Assembly (NCBI GenBank): GCA_010909165.1
Contig: VJWM01000186.1
Coordinates: 248,001 to 312,000, forward strand
Length of the DNA: 64,000 bases
Source of the DNA: Anthoceros angustus
Taxonomy: Eukaryota; Streptophyta; Anthocerotopsida; Anthocerotales; Anthocerotaceae
Direction: 5' to 3'
How positions within the stretch are numbered: position 1 is the first letter of the stretch; every line of letters begins with the position of its first letter. Shown one piece after another: positions 1 to 10,589 of the stretch. The position numbers and the translations under genes were made by a program. The notes beneath the pieces are model-generated. The model was given only the letters and a program-made list of their open reading frames with translations, searched no databases and was not told the DNA's origin.

Positions 1-3000
1 AAGCGTCTGTTGATTTTGTGAACCCTACATTTGCTACACAGACATCCCGAATGATCTTTATAACCCTTTTCCGCACACTTACGCCTGTGTCCATTATACG
101 CTCTGCTAATTTTTCGAAGTACTGCCAAAAACCGGTGCACGATGTATAGTCAACACACAGATACCAGCAGCAAAGATTGACAGCAGTCCACAACTGGAAG
201 ACTGATGCTGACTAGCTTAGACACGTACACTTAACACTTGTCGAGAGCAAAAGCACATGTAGCTACACACAAATATACTAGCATAGCATAGCTACAGACC
301 AGCACAGAGTTGCACATACATTTCCATACCTTTTCAGCAACATGAGGAAGCCGAACAATGTGCCGACCTACAAGTTCCATGGCTGCCTCACGGACTGAAA
401 TTGCTGAATCTAAGAATCTACCTTCTACTGCGAGCCGCACTCGTTCATCACCTAGCACGCCAGGGTCGACTTCGACCAGGGCACTCACCTAAAGGAAATT
501 ACAAGCCAGCATAACAAATCACTCAGGAGTTGCACAAAAGATCTGCACACACGAACTCCAGTCCTGCGTCAAGATAACACTGCTGGTTTTCACCAATATC
601 ACCAAGTCACAAAGTTCAAAGATGCGCTCAATGCAAGAACCCTGAATGCAGAGCGTGAGAGCACACACCGCTCGAAGGGCTTTGGCCCTAGGGCCTGATG
701 AGTTTTCCTGCAGGCTAGCCTGCATATCGAGAACTCACGGTTAAGACTGGCTAACTTGTGCCGGCTTCAGAGCGTTCTCAGCCTAACACCACTACTGGTT
801 TGCATAAATCTGCATGTCCCCTTACAAAGTAAACCTAACAGTGCATAGAAATTATTTGGAACAGCAAATGTGCAAATGAGGGATCAGAAGACATACCAGC
901 AACCTTTCAAGTATCCGATCATATCCTTTTGCGAGAGGCCTTTGCTGCCCTAGAACAGCCGAAAGCCGAGTAATCACATCCCTGGAAAGAGGAGCAGGTG
1001 CCACTCCAAACTCCTGACCTGGTGGCCTAGAACTGAGTCTTCTGAGATGGTAGTCAAGGGTTTCCAACCCCTGTGCTTCATCATCACGGTACCATTGACA
1101 CAAGTAGAACCTGAAAGAGAAGGTACAGTTCAGTGTTCATCTCTTGAAGTCTTGTAATAGAATTCTTGAAATGCTATGCAAGTTACCCTTCTATAGTAAA
1201 TACCGACCTGCGAGCAAAAGATGCCACAATATCACTCTCACCAGCCTCTTGCAAGTAGTTTAACACTAATTGCTGAATAATAGCCATCCCTTCTACGGAA
1301 AACCTGCCAACTACGTCCCTTTGCTCGTCAACACCCTCTACAGACTTCCCACCAACATCATGCTTCAGTTTAAAGGAACTCGTACGTGCAGCAGCACCTG
1401 AATTGCTTCCATTCCTAAAGCATACGAGTTGTTTCTTACACAGGCAGCAACAGCAAAGCCAACCACGGCCTAGCAAATCATGTCCGCCCAACCCAATACA
1501 ATCTCCATGAAAGATTCTTGTGCATTCTGCACATGACACGACAATCTTCACTCCTTTTTTTGTGCCACGACAGACTACACAACCCTGGTGTATAGAGGGG
1601 TTGTTACATATCTCCTCAGATTGCCCTGTTACTTTCTTGTCAAGAACTTCTGAAAAAATCCACAGAGTATCTTGACCACACGTGACTGCATCTTGCTTGA
1701 GGCGCGCAGCAATAAGACCAAACAGCTCAATGGCTGCTCCTCTAACATTTGCATCCTTCGACTTGAGGCCAGCGGATGAAAAAAGAAGAATGCAGAGAAT
1801 CTACACAGACAACGAGTTGGTCAGCAAGCCATATCTTTCCACAAGGTCCTGACATCTATTCTACTGGGACTAGTTAGGTGATTGCCTGGAGCATAAGGCT
1901 GGCCGCTGGAAACTCAGGGGAATTGAGGGAGGTCAGCAAGTCAACCACAATACTTTCTACAATTCCCTTCACATCAATACCATCCTGTGACCTGGGCGCT
2001 GCCCACCGTTGTAAGACAAGCTTCCAAAACTGTTTACATGTATCCATTGCAGGGTCCATACATTTGGCCGACAACATTGAGCCAGCTTCTGCGGTAAGTT
2101 CAGATTCACCATCCCTCGCAGGAAGATTCACAGAACACTGCACTAGCTGTAGCAGGAGAGCAGTTAACATCTGAACCTGTTTGGGGTCCTCATCAGGGAG
2201 TGAATATGTTCGGATTTGACGCCTTGATATAGAAACTTTCCAGAACATGGATACACATTCTTCAATGATCAAGTTGCGATGCTGAGGATAGCAGCTGAAT
2301 ATCTGCAATGCAATTGGAAAGGTCATCTGCTGCCAGTAAATGGACAAGTGGAAAAAACGATGTACGAACACTGAAGATGTAAATGTGCTCGATACAATCA
2401 TCATATCCACGTTGAGGCCGCTTGGATCATTGCTCATCATGGCCACACTCCACACAGCAGATGGAATGCATATCACAACACTCTCGCTATTGGCAGCATG
2501 GAAAAAGCAAGCACTTGGTGTAGGCAGTTGGACAACAATAGGGTGACAGAATGCTGCAGCAATGATATGGCAAGGATGAATGACAGTGACGAAGAACTCA
2601 CACTGCAAGCAACACCAATTGCCTTCAGCTGCAGAAGTTGTATATTGTCCACGCCAAAAATGGACAGTATAGTGGTTGTCAACTGGACCACACTGCTATC
2701 AGGCAACCTTGCCACTGACAGGAGATCCCTCAGCAATGCCAAGATGGTACAGAGTTTGTGCAAGACACAGGACACTGCAGTGGCGACCCTGCAAATACAA
2801 AAATTGTAATTTCAGCCAACACTTTGAGGAGACTCGCAATTCTGAGTAACAGGACAGAGGGAAGATACATCTTCATGGTAACAAATTGTGCATGCTCTTC
2901 AACAGCAAAAAAAGTGCCTGAACCAAAAGACTGCTCACACAAAACGACAATAGTGGTTACTACAGTTCCAACCATCCTCAGAAACCAATCAAAGTGTACC

Positions 3001-5177
3001 TTGGCCAAGATTTACATCCAGCTTAAAGCTCAATCCATACAAGATTACCTGACACAACAAGCACTTACTTTATACTCCCAAGTCTGAGAGCTTTTGATGA
3101 CTTCAGCTTCCGCCGCCCTTTCTTTCCAACAATCATAGCAGTATCTCCTGGATCCTCATCCATTTCCTCATTATCTTCATGGTTCAAGCAGACAGATTCC
3201 AATCAGACCTGAAAGAAAGCTGTCCACATGTCGACAGCAGCAGTGAAAAAGAGTCCAAGCTTCAGCTGTTGTTTAAGACCAGGCAGTCACCTTCATCAAC
3301 ATGTGGGCCCAAACACTTGTGAAGTTGCTTGTACATGGGATCATAAGCTGGGAAAATAGAGTGGACAATTTGGTGCCGTGTAAAGCTGATAATTTTATCA
3401 ATAATCTGTGAACAAATATTGCAGAGTCAGACAAAAAAAAAAACCTCGAAAGACGTGAAAGGCACCTTCATGTTCAAGGTTAACCTCTTCTTTGTAGACT
3501 TGCTTGGGCATGCCACAATCTGCCATTATGCTCAAACAGGCATGGACAGCTTCCAATGCAGAAAGCACTACAACTGTGTTTTCAGCGTCAACCTGCAATC
3601 AGTTGTATCCTTGATGCGATTCAGTAGAAATATGAAAAGGTACTAAAGGTCGCAACTCAGACACATACAGAGGAAATGAACTTGATGATTTCCATTCACT
3701 TGTGAAAGAGAGCACAGGCGAGGCATAGCTAGAACAGAAAGCAGCGTCACACACCTCATCTTTGAACACTCTCAATGCAAAGAAAGAAATTCAACTTACA
3801 TCACCAACATCATCTACCACCTTCTCATGGGCTCGATGTACATGGCGGTCTAGCAAGGTAAGCAGTTTGAGTAGGTATTCAACAGGTAGACACTGCAGGT
3901 CATTCTTTCCTCGTAGTTTGACCACATCTTCTACCACTCCCTTTACCTCCAAAAGTGCAAGAAACGTGCCAGCCTCTTCCCCTTCGTCATCCCCAGGGGC
4001 ATCAGTGCGCTGGAAAAGCTCATCCAACACTCCACAGAAGGCACTCACGACATCTGACAACAGAACTGATAACTGAGCACTTTAGCCTAGAATACAGGGT
4101 TCCACCAGGTTGCATCAAAGAGGCACAGTACCATATTGGCTCTCATCTGAATCTTCAAGTAGGCTCACTCCTTGCTCTGTTTCTCCATGCCTTGACTTAT
4201 CTTTCCTTGCCATCCTTTTCTTCCTCGTCACCAGAGTAGCTTGACCATCCTGCACCTTGACAAGAAGTGGCAGACAGAAGAAGAGAAACGACAGTAAGCT
4301 CTTCCACGGTGAGAAGACAGCTTAGGCCCACAAGCGCCTTCTCATCCGCTGCGGTTCATATCTTTTGATATGATTCCAGTATGATATATTTTCTGCCAGA
4401 TTTCTTTACCGCTAAAGTTCTAAAGTGACAGACAAGTAGGCTTACCAAAGGAGCTCCACCACACAATTGCATTGCCGCAAGCTGAGCAACCTGTGGAGCG
4501 CCCCCTCCATGGCTTCTAGTCACGAAAACACTCGGTTGATTTTTCTCCTTCTTTCCAGCAGCAGAGATCCGTGACCCCTTCCGATTGATTGGTCCTGAGA
4601 ACAGCTGCCATTCAATGCCTGAGGAGAAAGGACTGGGATACAAATGGAATGCTGAGTGGTGAATTGTTGTCATTAGAGATTGAAATAGAACCTGGTGTAG
4701 CATAGCTGAATGCTTCGGGGTCGATTCTCAGCACTTCATCCTCGAGATTGTCCCCAACTCCTTGTCCTGAGCTGGTCGGGTTATGGGAGCCATCTCGCAG
4801 GCATCTGGCACCGGATTCTTTATGTATCTCAATCCCGCACCTAAAACATGCAACTTATATAAACTACTTGCAGATGTAAACATCCTGACGAGGTTGACTT
4901 ACAAGTAGCCAATATCGGTGCCTCTTAGTAGCTCCACGATTTTCCAGCTTTGTGCCATAAGGAGTGCGTCTTCTAAAGCCTTAAGCGGAAGTGTAGGGAC
5001 ATCGTCGTCGCGAAGATGTAGCTCGGAAATTCTGGCACCGTAGTTGATGGGAAGAGAAGGGAGGGGCAAGCAGTTCACGAGTTCTGTATGATGAGAGTTA
5101 GTCAACCTGTGTGAATTCATGATTCCGCCGAAGCCTATTGCCTCCTCTTCGTCCCGGATGCTGTTACCCCTGGTCAT
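1..5177 (-). CDS. SCC2: SCC2 cohesin loader (adherin/Nipped-B family), N-terminal part, 15 exons, runs off the window
   Basis: SCC2, with SCC4, loads the cohesin ring onto chromatin in the nucleus. My model, minus strand: 5177-4903, 4840-4692, 4618-4446, 4255-4132, 4053-3800, 3592-3485, 3405-3291, 3174-3069, 2788-2602, 2302-1886, 1800-1208, 1110-897, 719-669, 488-330, 121-1. All phases agree, giving about 1,015 residues with no stop. Introns are 62-299 bp, all GT-AG except 1885-1801, which starts GC. Near the N-terminus CLPLPSLPI matches plant SCC2. A PHD finger (CVVC, CAEC, H..C, CCCC spacing) lies at about residues 705-755, and the HEAT-type stretch [19 protein letters not shown] at about 935. 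The start ATG (5175-5177) is the first in the exon; another in-frame Met lies 19 codons on. The C-terminal HEAT half lies outside the window. The family call is secure; exon 8's acceptor (3174/3175) is the least certain splice site. Confidence 0.93.
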
Positions 5178-5386
5178 GTAATTCGCGCACAGTCAGTTTC
5201 CAGGTTTGCATTGCCCCGGTGCTTCACATATGAGCTTCAGTCGGCGGCGGTTCCGAGTATTTACTGCCTCCTGACGCTTTCGACTCCGAACACCCTCACC
5301 GAACCACCTGTATCCTGCAGGAACGTCTTTTGCCAGAAAAACCCATACGCATCCGAGCTGGAGACGCGAAGGAGAAGCGGCCAGGG

Positions 5387-5395
5387 TTTTATATA
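5387..5395 (-). promoter_or_regulatory. Candidate TATA box of SCC2
   Basis: On the minus strand this reads TATATAAAA. It lies about 210 bp upstream of the SCC2 start codon, which would leave a 5' leader of roughly 180 nt. It is the only good TATA-like match in the first 300 bp upstream. No transcript evidence is available. Confidence 0.4.
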
Positions 5396-5512
5396 CTCGC
5401 TACTCCAGTTATTAAAGAAATAAATGAACCATCATACTGCTTTAATTGAATAGAAGGAGGCGAGAAAAACCATCTTAGCACCCTAACGCATACGTTGCTG
5501 GACATAAATAAA

Positions 5513-5534
5513 GTTGTTGTTGTTGTTGTTGTTG
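5513..5534. repeat. (GTT)n microsatellite
   Basis: About seven GTT units in a row, just beyond the likely SCC2 promoter. It marks the edge between the gene and the repeat-rich DNA. Confidence 0.9.
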
Positions 5535-5999
5535 CTGGTATCCAACCAAAACTCTAAGGGTTAGGAACGACAGCATTTTTCACCATTATATGTGCTCCGA
5601 AAAGGAAGAAGAAAGAAGAACTCACTTAAATGGAATTTTTCTATCATGGGACTTGGTACTGAACAATTTGTACTATGGTGTGCCAAAGCTACTAGTATCA
5701 AGGGCATCCATTCTCTAAGCACCCCATTTAAGTATTGATCCAAATGCATGATGCTTAATAGTCACGTTCTTACAAATGTGTGTGCATTTGTACTGAAGCG
5801 CATGATGCTAACAACCATGTATTCGTATTCATAAAGGAATTGTGAAAGGCATATAAATCATAGCAATTCGTGTATGATGTGTATATCAATTTTCACATAA
5901 GTCCATACAGATTTTATATAAAAAGAGATGATTTATTGAGGTGAAAGAACGATGGAAAGAGACCATCTAGGAAGGGACAACAAATGGGGACCCGGGGGT
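5535..5999. other. Intergenic stretch, no gene seen
   Basis: AT-rich DNA with no coherent reading frame or recognisable element end. The last 70 bp may belong to the 3' end of the reverse-transcriptase pseudogene on the minus strand, but I see no poly(A) tail. Confidence 0.5.
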
Positions 6000-7219
6000 C
6001 GGAGCGAAGAGGAGCAACTGAGCTCCCTACCTAAAGTGACCAACTGCACCCCATAATGTCATATGCAGGTAGAATAAACGGCCTGCAAACCACAGAGGAA
6101 GAGGAAGAGGCATCACCCATCGCCGCCTTATGGAGAATCGCCGTGAGAGCTCATGAAGAGCAATAGAAACCAGCCGGAGTATCTTGTGAAGTACGAGAGG
6201 GACATGCACTATGCCTCATACAAGACAGAAAGCTTTTGCACAAGACTTGATGAATTTGTCAAAACCCTCACCATTGCCCCATACGTTTCTAGAGCAAGCG
6301 GGAGAATATCTCAAAGGCCTCCTTGACTTTGTCCCCAGGCCCGAGGATGTGAGAATCGCCGCCAACATGGAAGACACACACATGGAGAGGCGGCCCTAGG
6401 CAGGGCCCTATGGTGAGCAATAGCGAAGAGAGCACCGCCTAGCGGGTCGCCACCCGTGGCCATTCCAAGACTGGAGACTGCCAAACCTCAAGAGACGTTC
6501 TTGTCTTGGTAGTAGAGGTTGGAGGACCTCCGCAGGCCCGGACAAAGGGTATTAGACTCCCTAGGACGCCGCCAGCATCCCTAAGCTCCTCAAAGATGAC
6601 ACAGGAAATGGTATTGAAGGCGTTCTCGACATCCACCTGTAAGACTACCCAATCCGGGTGGGTATCAAGGCAAGCTTTCACCCCTAGCACCATGCATCGA
6701 GCCCCCTGAGTGGCAATGCCAAATTGAACAAGTGTCACCGGAGAAGGAGCGACTGGGGAGCGATAGTGCGGGCCGAAAGTAGCCGCATGAAGGCCTCCCA
6801 ACTCTAGTGGGCGACGCCTGAAGTTAGTGCTTGTCCATAGCGACAAGCTTCACTAGCAAGAACAAACAACCGGAGGCATCTCTCTCCACGAGCCACCCAG
6901 GAGAAAAGAGCTCCTGGAAAGCCGCTAGATGGATCTTGAGGAGAAAGAGGTCCCTAAGGTGTTCGAACACCATTCTCGACAAACCGCGATGAAAGACGAG
7001 GGGTTGTGAGAGAGCTGCAGCAAAGCCGCCGGTCCAGTGGAGAAGGATCCTCCGACACCGCCTCATCGAGGTCTCTTCCGGTGGCTTTCTTGGGAGTTGG
7101 GCCCTCTGCCGCCTTGGCTTCCGTTTCATCCTCCATGACAAGCCCTTTCTCGAGGATCTCGTATCAAGTGTGGAGGAGGAACCTTCTCTCTCAATCGTCC
7201 TTGAGGCGGGCGGAGACAT
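6000..7219 (-). pseudogene. Decayed reverse-transcriptase domain of a retroelement (non-LTR-like)
   Basis: Pieces in shifting minus-strand frames add up to a reverse transcriptase. The clearest is 6846-6439, with DWVVLQVDVENAFNTIS, the palm motif with the first catalytic Asp, preceded by VQFGIATQG. The next palm motif, usually (A)DD, is read around 6330-6350 as GGDSHILG, so the catalytic dyad looks lost or corrupted. Upstream (7219-6824) is a stretch resembling the region before the palm. The nearest relatives I recall are plant proteins annotated only as reverse-transcriptase domain proteins; I cannot name the clade. At least three frame changes are needed. It could belong to the same non-LTR element as the L1-ORF1p-like frame at 8.5-14.1 kb, which lies upstream on the same strand, but nothing connects them directly. 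Confidence 0.65.
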
Positions 7220-7484
7220 GTTATCGCAGATGCTCTAAGGACTTCCTCCTTTCTCTACATTTATCGCGATGGCTTTAGGGGATTGCGAGCATCTCCACGG
7301 AAGGGCACCACCACTCTCCAGGACCCCTCCATCTCCTGTGTCCACTAGGCGGCCGCTCTTGTTACGAGAAGGAGCAAGCTGCTAGCCCGCCAATGCATCT
7401 GGGATTTCACATCGCACCAACCACCTTCACTCTGATGCGATCGCTCCTGTCTGGCCTACTGTGACCACTCCCAAGATAGGTACT

Positions 7485-7670
7485 ACAGGAAGGAACACAA
7501 CTCTCCACGGAAGGAGCACCACTCTCCATGGAAGGAACACCACCACTCTCCAGAGGAAGGAACATCTATCTCCACAGGAAGGAGCACCACCACTCTCCAC
7601 AGGAAGGAGCACCACCACTCTCCACAGGAAGGAGCACCACCACTCTCCACAGGAAGGAGCACCACCACTC
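7485..7670. repeat. 25-bp minisatellite
   Basis: Direct repeat with a 25-bp unit starting AGGAAGGAGCACCACCACTC. Copies at 7576-7600, 7601-7625 and 7626-7650 are perfect and a fourth is cut at 7670. Degenerate copies extend back to about 7485, and a single related piece sits at 7296-7330. The open frames across it are by-products of the period and are not annotated as genes. Confidence 0.92.
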
Positions 7671-8185
7671 TGTGCAAAAACGGATGTCCTACTGTAAGAA
7701 TTGCATATAAGGAACAATACCTCAAGGGTACGTGTCAAATAAAATGTACATATATATTTACATAACAACAAGTATATACATTTAGAGATAACAACAAGTA
7801 TATGCATTTAGCATGACAAACAAAATAGAACGACACTTGTACCTTCATGAGTATTTTACAAGTTCTTTTTAGGACTCAAAACCAAATGGGTGCAAAGACT
7901 CTACAAGGAATGACATAAATTATAAGCAGCAGGGATGTGATTTTCATGCCCTCTTTTCATGGCGGAGTGCATGGACCCTATCTACATGCTTTCTATATTA
8001 TTTTACATATGACATAGGGTATTAAAATATATATGACTTTTATTGGACGTACTCCATTTTTTATAATAAAATATCTAATTTTAAACTAAATTAAATTAAT
8101 ATCCATATAAGATTGGTATGAAGGACATAAAATTTAATGATATAATTATTTTTATTATTTTTACATAGATACATTAGAGATTCCA

Positions 8186-8250
8186 TATATATTGAATTAA
8201 TAACTACGTAGACAATGCACCTATATATTGAATTAATAACTACGTAGACA
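8186..8250. repeat. 36-bp tandem duplication
   Basis: The block TATATATTGAATTAATAACT plus following bases occurs at 8186 and again at 8222, period 36 bp, with one mismatch late in the unit. Confidence 0.85.
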
Positions 8251-8265
8251 GTGAATGAGATTTAT

Positions 8266-8281
8266 AGAAGAAGAAGAAGAA
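8266..8281. repeat. (GAA)n microsatellite
   Basis: Five consecutive AGA/GAA units in AT-rich DNA. Confidence 0.8.
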
Positions 8282-8482
8282 TTTTATTTAAGTCCACTAA
8301 GGACAAATTTCCATCTTGAGACTGAAATATGATAACTACATAGATTGTGGTGAAATAGTCTGGACAAATGTAAAGGTAAAATTTAAATAAGATAAATAAT
8401 CTTCAATCAATCAACAATGTCAATGAAATTGCATGAACGAGGGCCCGAACACTACCAATTCATCCCCACGAAAGAAAGCCAC

Positions 8483-8707
8483 TTAACTTGCAGCACGAGC
8501 TGCTCGGAAAGCGGGTAACTTCTCCTTCTTAGTCTTCCATTGCAATTGTGTAAGATCCTCATTGATATATAACTGAGTTGTCTGTAACATAGACCTAGCC
8601 TTCATAACCTGGAAACGATCATCCATAGAGTGAAAAGTCATAATCAATATGCGCTCCCTACCAGGATTCTTTCCAAGCCAGAAGGCTCGAGGAACGACCA
8701 CATCGAC
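8483..8707 (-). pseudogene. L1-ORF1p-like protein, C-terminal piece (3' of the CopA insertion)
   Basis: Reads in one frame to a stop at 8483. It carries the ILIMTFHSMDDRFQVMKAR and LYINEDLTQLQ motifs, typical of the C-terminal nucleic-acid-binding domain of L1 ORF1 proteins. These proteins coat LINE RNA. The frame is cut at 8708 by the CopA insertion and resumes in the same phase at 13857 beyond the element. If CopA and one copy of the 5-bp duplication are left out, the two pieces form one open frame. Called pseudogene because it is interrupted. Confidence 0.7.
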
Positions 8708-8712
8708 CTCTA

Positions 8713-8962
8713 TGTAAGGGTATTAAAGCCCAATATACTTAGACTAATACACTTAGTCTAAGTTAGGTGTCAGTTAAGTATCATTAGCTTAGCTTAAGCT
8801 AATCACTAGGAAGCTTCTTGTGCTCCTTCCTAGGAGCTTCTTGTGGAGCTTCCTAGGAGCCTATTGGAGGTATAAATACCCTCAAGCCTCATCTCAATGT
8901 GAGAGCTACTCTTGCCTCCTCCTCTCCTCTCCTCTTTCCACCGGCATGCCCCCGATCCTTCA
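8713..8962 (+). repeat. CopA 5' LTR
   Basis: 250 bp beginning TGTAAGGGTATTAAAGCCC and ending CCTTCA. A TATA-like GGTATAAATACCC occurs near the middle. It differs from the 3' LTR mainly at CAG/CTG positions and in short runs. Confidence 0.94.
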
Positions 8963-8964
8963 AG

Positions 8965-8976
8965 CGGTATCGAGCC
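8965..8976 (+). promoter_or_regulatory. CopA primer-binding site (tRNA-Met type)
   Basis: CGGTATCGAGCC sits 2 bp after the LTR. The usual plant site is TGGTATCAGAGCC; the CAG is read as CG, as in CopB. Confidence 0.75.
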
Positions 8977-9026
8977 ATGGTTTGGTTGTGTTGTGATGCT
9001 AGAATTTTCTAGCGGGGCGGCAGCTC

Positions 9027-9655
9027 GTGGGTGCATGTGATCGGATCGCGAGGCTGCGAGCGCGGCCGCGGGATGAGGCCGTGGCGAGGCAAGCGCGACC
9101 GCGCGGCGCGGCCTTGGCGCGGCCGGCGGCGCGGCGTGGCCGGCGCGAGGCCGTGAGCCGCGGCGCGCGGCGCGCGGGCCTTGGCCGGCCGGCAGCGCGG
9201 CCGCCGCGCCCAGGCCTTGGCGCCGCGCCGCCGCGCGCTGGCGCCAGCCGCGCGCCGCGCAGCCTTGCGCGGCGCGCGCGAGCGCGGCGCGGCGTGGCCG
9301 CGCCCGGCCGCCCCAGCAGCGCCGCGCGCCCGGCCAGCAGCCGCAGCGCGCAGCGCCCGCCAGCGCGGCGCGCGAGCCCGCCAGGCGCGCCCGCAGCGGC
9401 GCCGCGGCCGCGGCCGCCCCTTGGCCAGCGCCCGCGGCGCGGCGCCGCGGCCTTGAGCGCGCGCCCGCGGCCTTGGCCGAGCCGCCGCAGCGCGCGGCCG
9501 CGGCCAGCGCGGCCGCGGCGGCGCGGCGGCGCGCGCGAGCGCGCGGCCGCGGCGGCGCGGCCGCGGCGCGCGCCGCGGCGGCGCGCGCGCGCGGCCGCGG
9601 CGCGCCGCGCGGCCTTGGCGCGGCCGGCGGCGCGCGGCGCGGCCAGCAGCGGCGG
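9027..9655. repeat. Extreme-GC low-complexity block in the CopA leader
   Basis: About 630 bp made almost entirely of GCG, CGC, GGCC and GCGGCC words, with interspersed CCTTGG. It lies between the primer site and gag. Open frames run through it on both strands because few stops can occur; the resulting Ala/Arg-rich proteins are not credible genes. Confidence 0.9.
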
Positions 9656-9786
9656 TGGCGAAATCGTCGAGCGATTGACGGATTACTCGGTGGAGCGATC
9701 AGCGACAACCGGACCGTCGGTGGCTTTCTTCTTTGACTTTTCTAACAAGGCGAGTTGAGTGTTTAATCAGTATCGATTTTTGAGTC

Positions 9787-10560
9787 ATGATGTCTTCATC
9801 ATCGAGCGTCATGTTCAATATCGAGAAGTTAGATGGTACTAACTTCCGTTGGAAAGAACAAGTGTATAATGTTCTAGTGCGAGCGGATCAAGCCCATAAA
9901 GTTGTTAGGCGTCAAACCGGATAGTATGACTCGGGATGAGTGGCGGGACTGGATGAGCTTGCTAGATCTACTATCATGCTAACATTGTCAAAAGCAGTGT
10001 ACTTCAATGTGAAAGATAAGACCACGAGTTACTTGTGGCGGCATGTGACTGTATGAGAAGCAAAGTGCGGCTTCTCGGTGTATTGGTTGAAAGCGGTGGT
10101 GGACTTGAAGATGAAGGAAGGGACGAGGATGTCCGATCATCGAATGATTTCAATACCATTTTCAGCCATCTCATCTCAAGGTATCACGTTCCCAGTTAGT
10201 GAGAGCTATGTTTCATTGGTCACATTACGGAGAGTTGGGATACCTTTAAATGCGACTCGAGTAACGCCCTAGTGGTCTTACCATTGTAAATGTAGAAGGT
10301 AGCACATTGGCGAGGTGAGCAGGAAAAACATGGAACCTTCCAAAGGTTCCGGTGCCCTCATAGTGAGAGGGAGGTCCAGCTGCGAAGGGAAGCAAAGACG
10401 GAAGCTTCTCTCGTAGCAAATCTCGTAGTCGTAACAAGAATGTGGAGTGTCACTATTGTCACAAAAAGGTCACTTCAAAGAGAGTGCGAGAAGTTCAAAA
10501 GGACCAAGGAAAAGAAGCGGGGGCGACAAGGCGACTTAAATGCATCGAGTTGGAAGAGTT
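9787..10560 (+). pseudogene. CopA gag region (UBN2-type nucleocapsid)
   Basis: Starts with an ATG-led frame MSSSSSVMFNIEKLDGTNF, typical of copia Gag N-termini. It goes on to ARSTIMLTLSKAVYFNVKD and, in another frame, VYWLKAVVDLKMKEGTRMS. A zinc-knuckle start VECHYCHKK is at about 10440-10470. Gag would form the cytoplasmic virus-like particle. Several frame changes separate the pieces. Confidence 0.8.
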
Positions 10561-10589
10561 AAACTGTTGAGGACGGAGATGTCCTTATC

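Larger units (their letters stand above)
7671..8482. other. AT-rich intergenic DNA
   Basis: No gene is visible. The stretch is AT-rich with two short tandem repeats, listed separately. Confidence 0.5.

Noticed and set aside
2303-2345. SCC2 exon 10 extended upstream (open frame MTFPIALQ)
   Set aside because: The acceptor at 2303 gives the length and alignment seen in other plant SCC2 proteins (AIGVACS joined to IFSCYPQHR). The extension is intron read-through.
3175-3208. In-frame TGA that would make SCC2 a pseudogene
   Set aside because: It appears only if the acceptor at 3209 is used. The acceptor GAAG|ATAATG at 3174/3175 restores phase with both neighbours and skips the stop.
7485-7670. 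CRISPR-like array
   Set aside because: The units are contiguous with no unique spacers, and the context is a plant nuclear genome.
7427-7807. Cys/Trp-rich repeat protein on the minus strand
   Set aside because: Translation of the 25-bp minisatellite in successive frames, with no support beyond the repeat.
8830-9758. Long Ala/Arg/Pro-rich open frames (243-292 codons) on both strands
   Set aside because: They exist because the nearly pure GC block offers few stop codons. No motif is present, and one frame runs out of the LTR.
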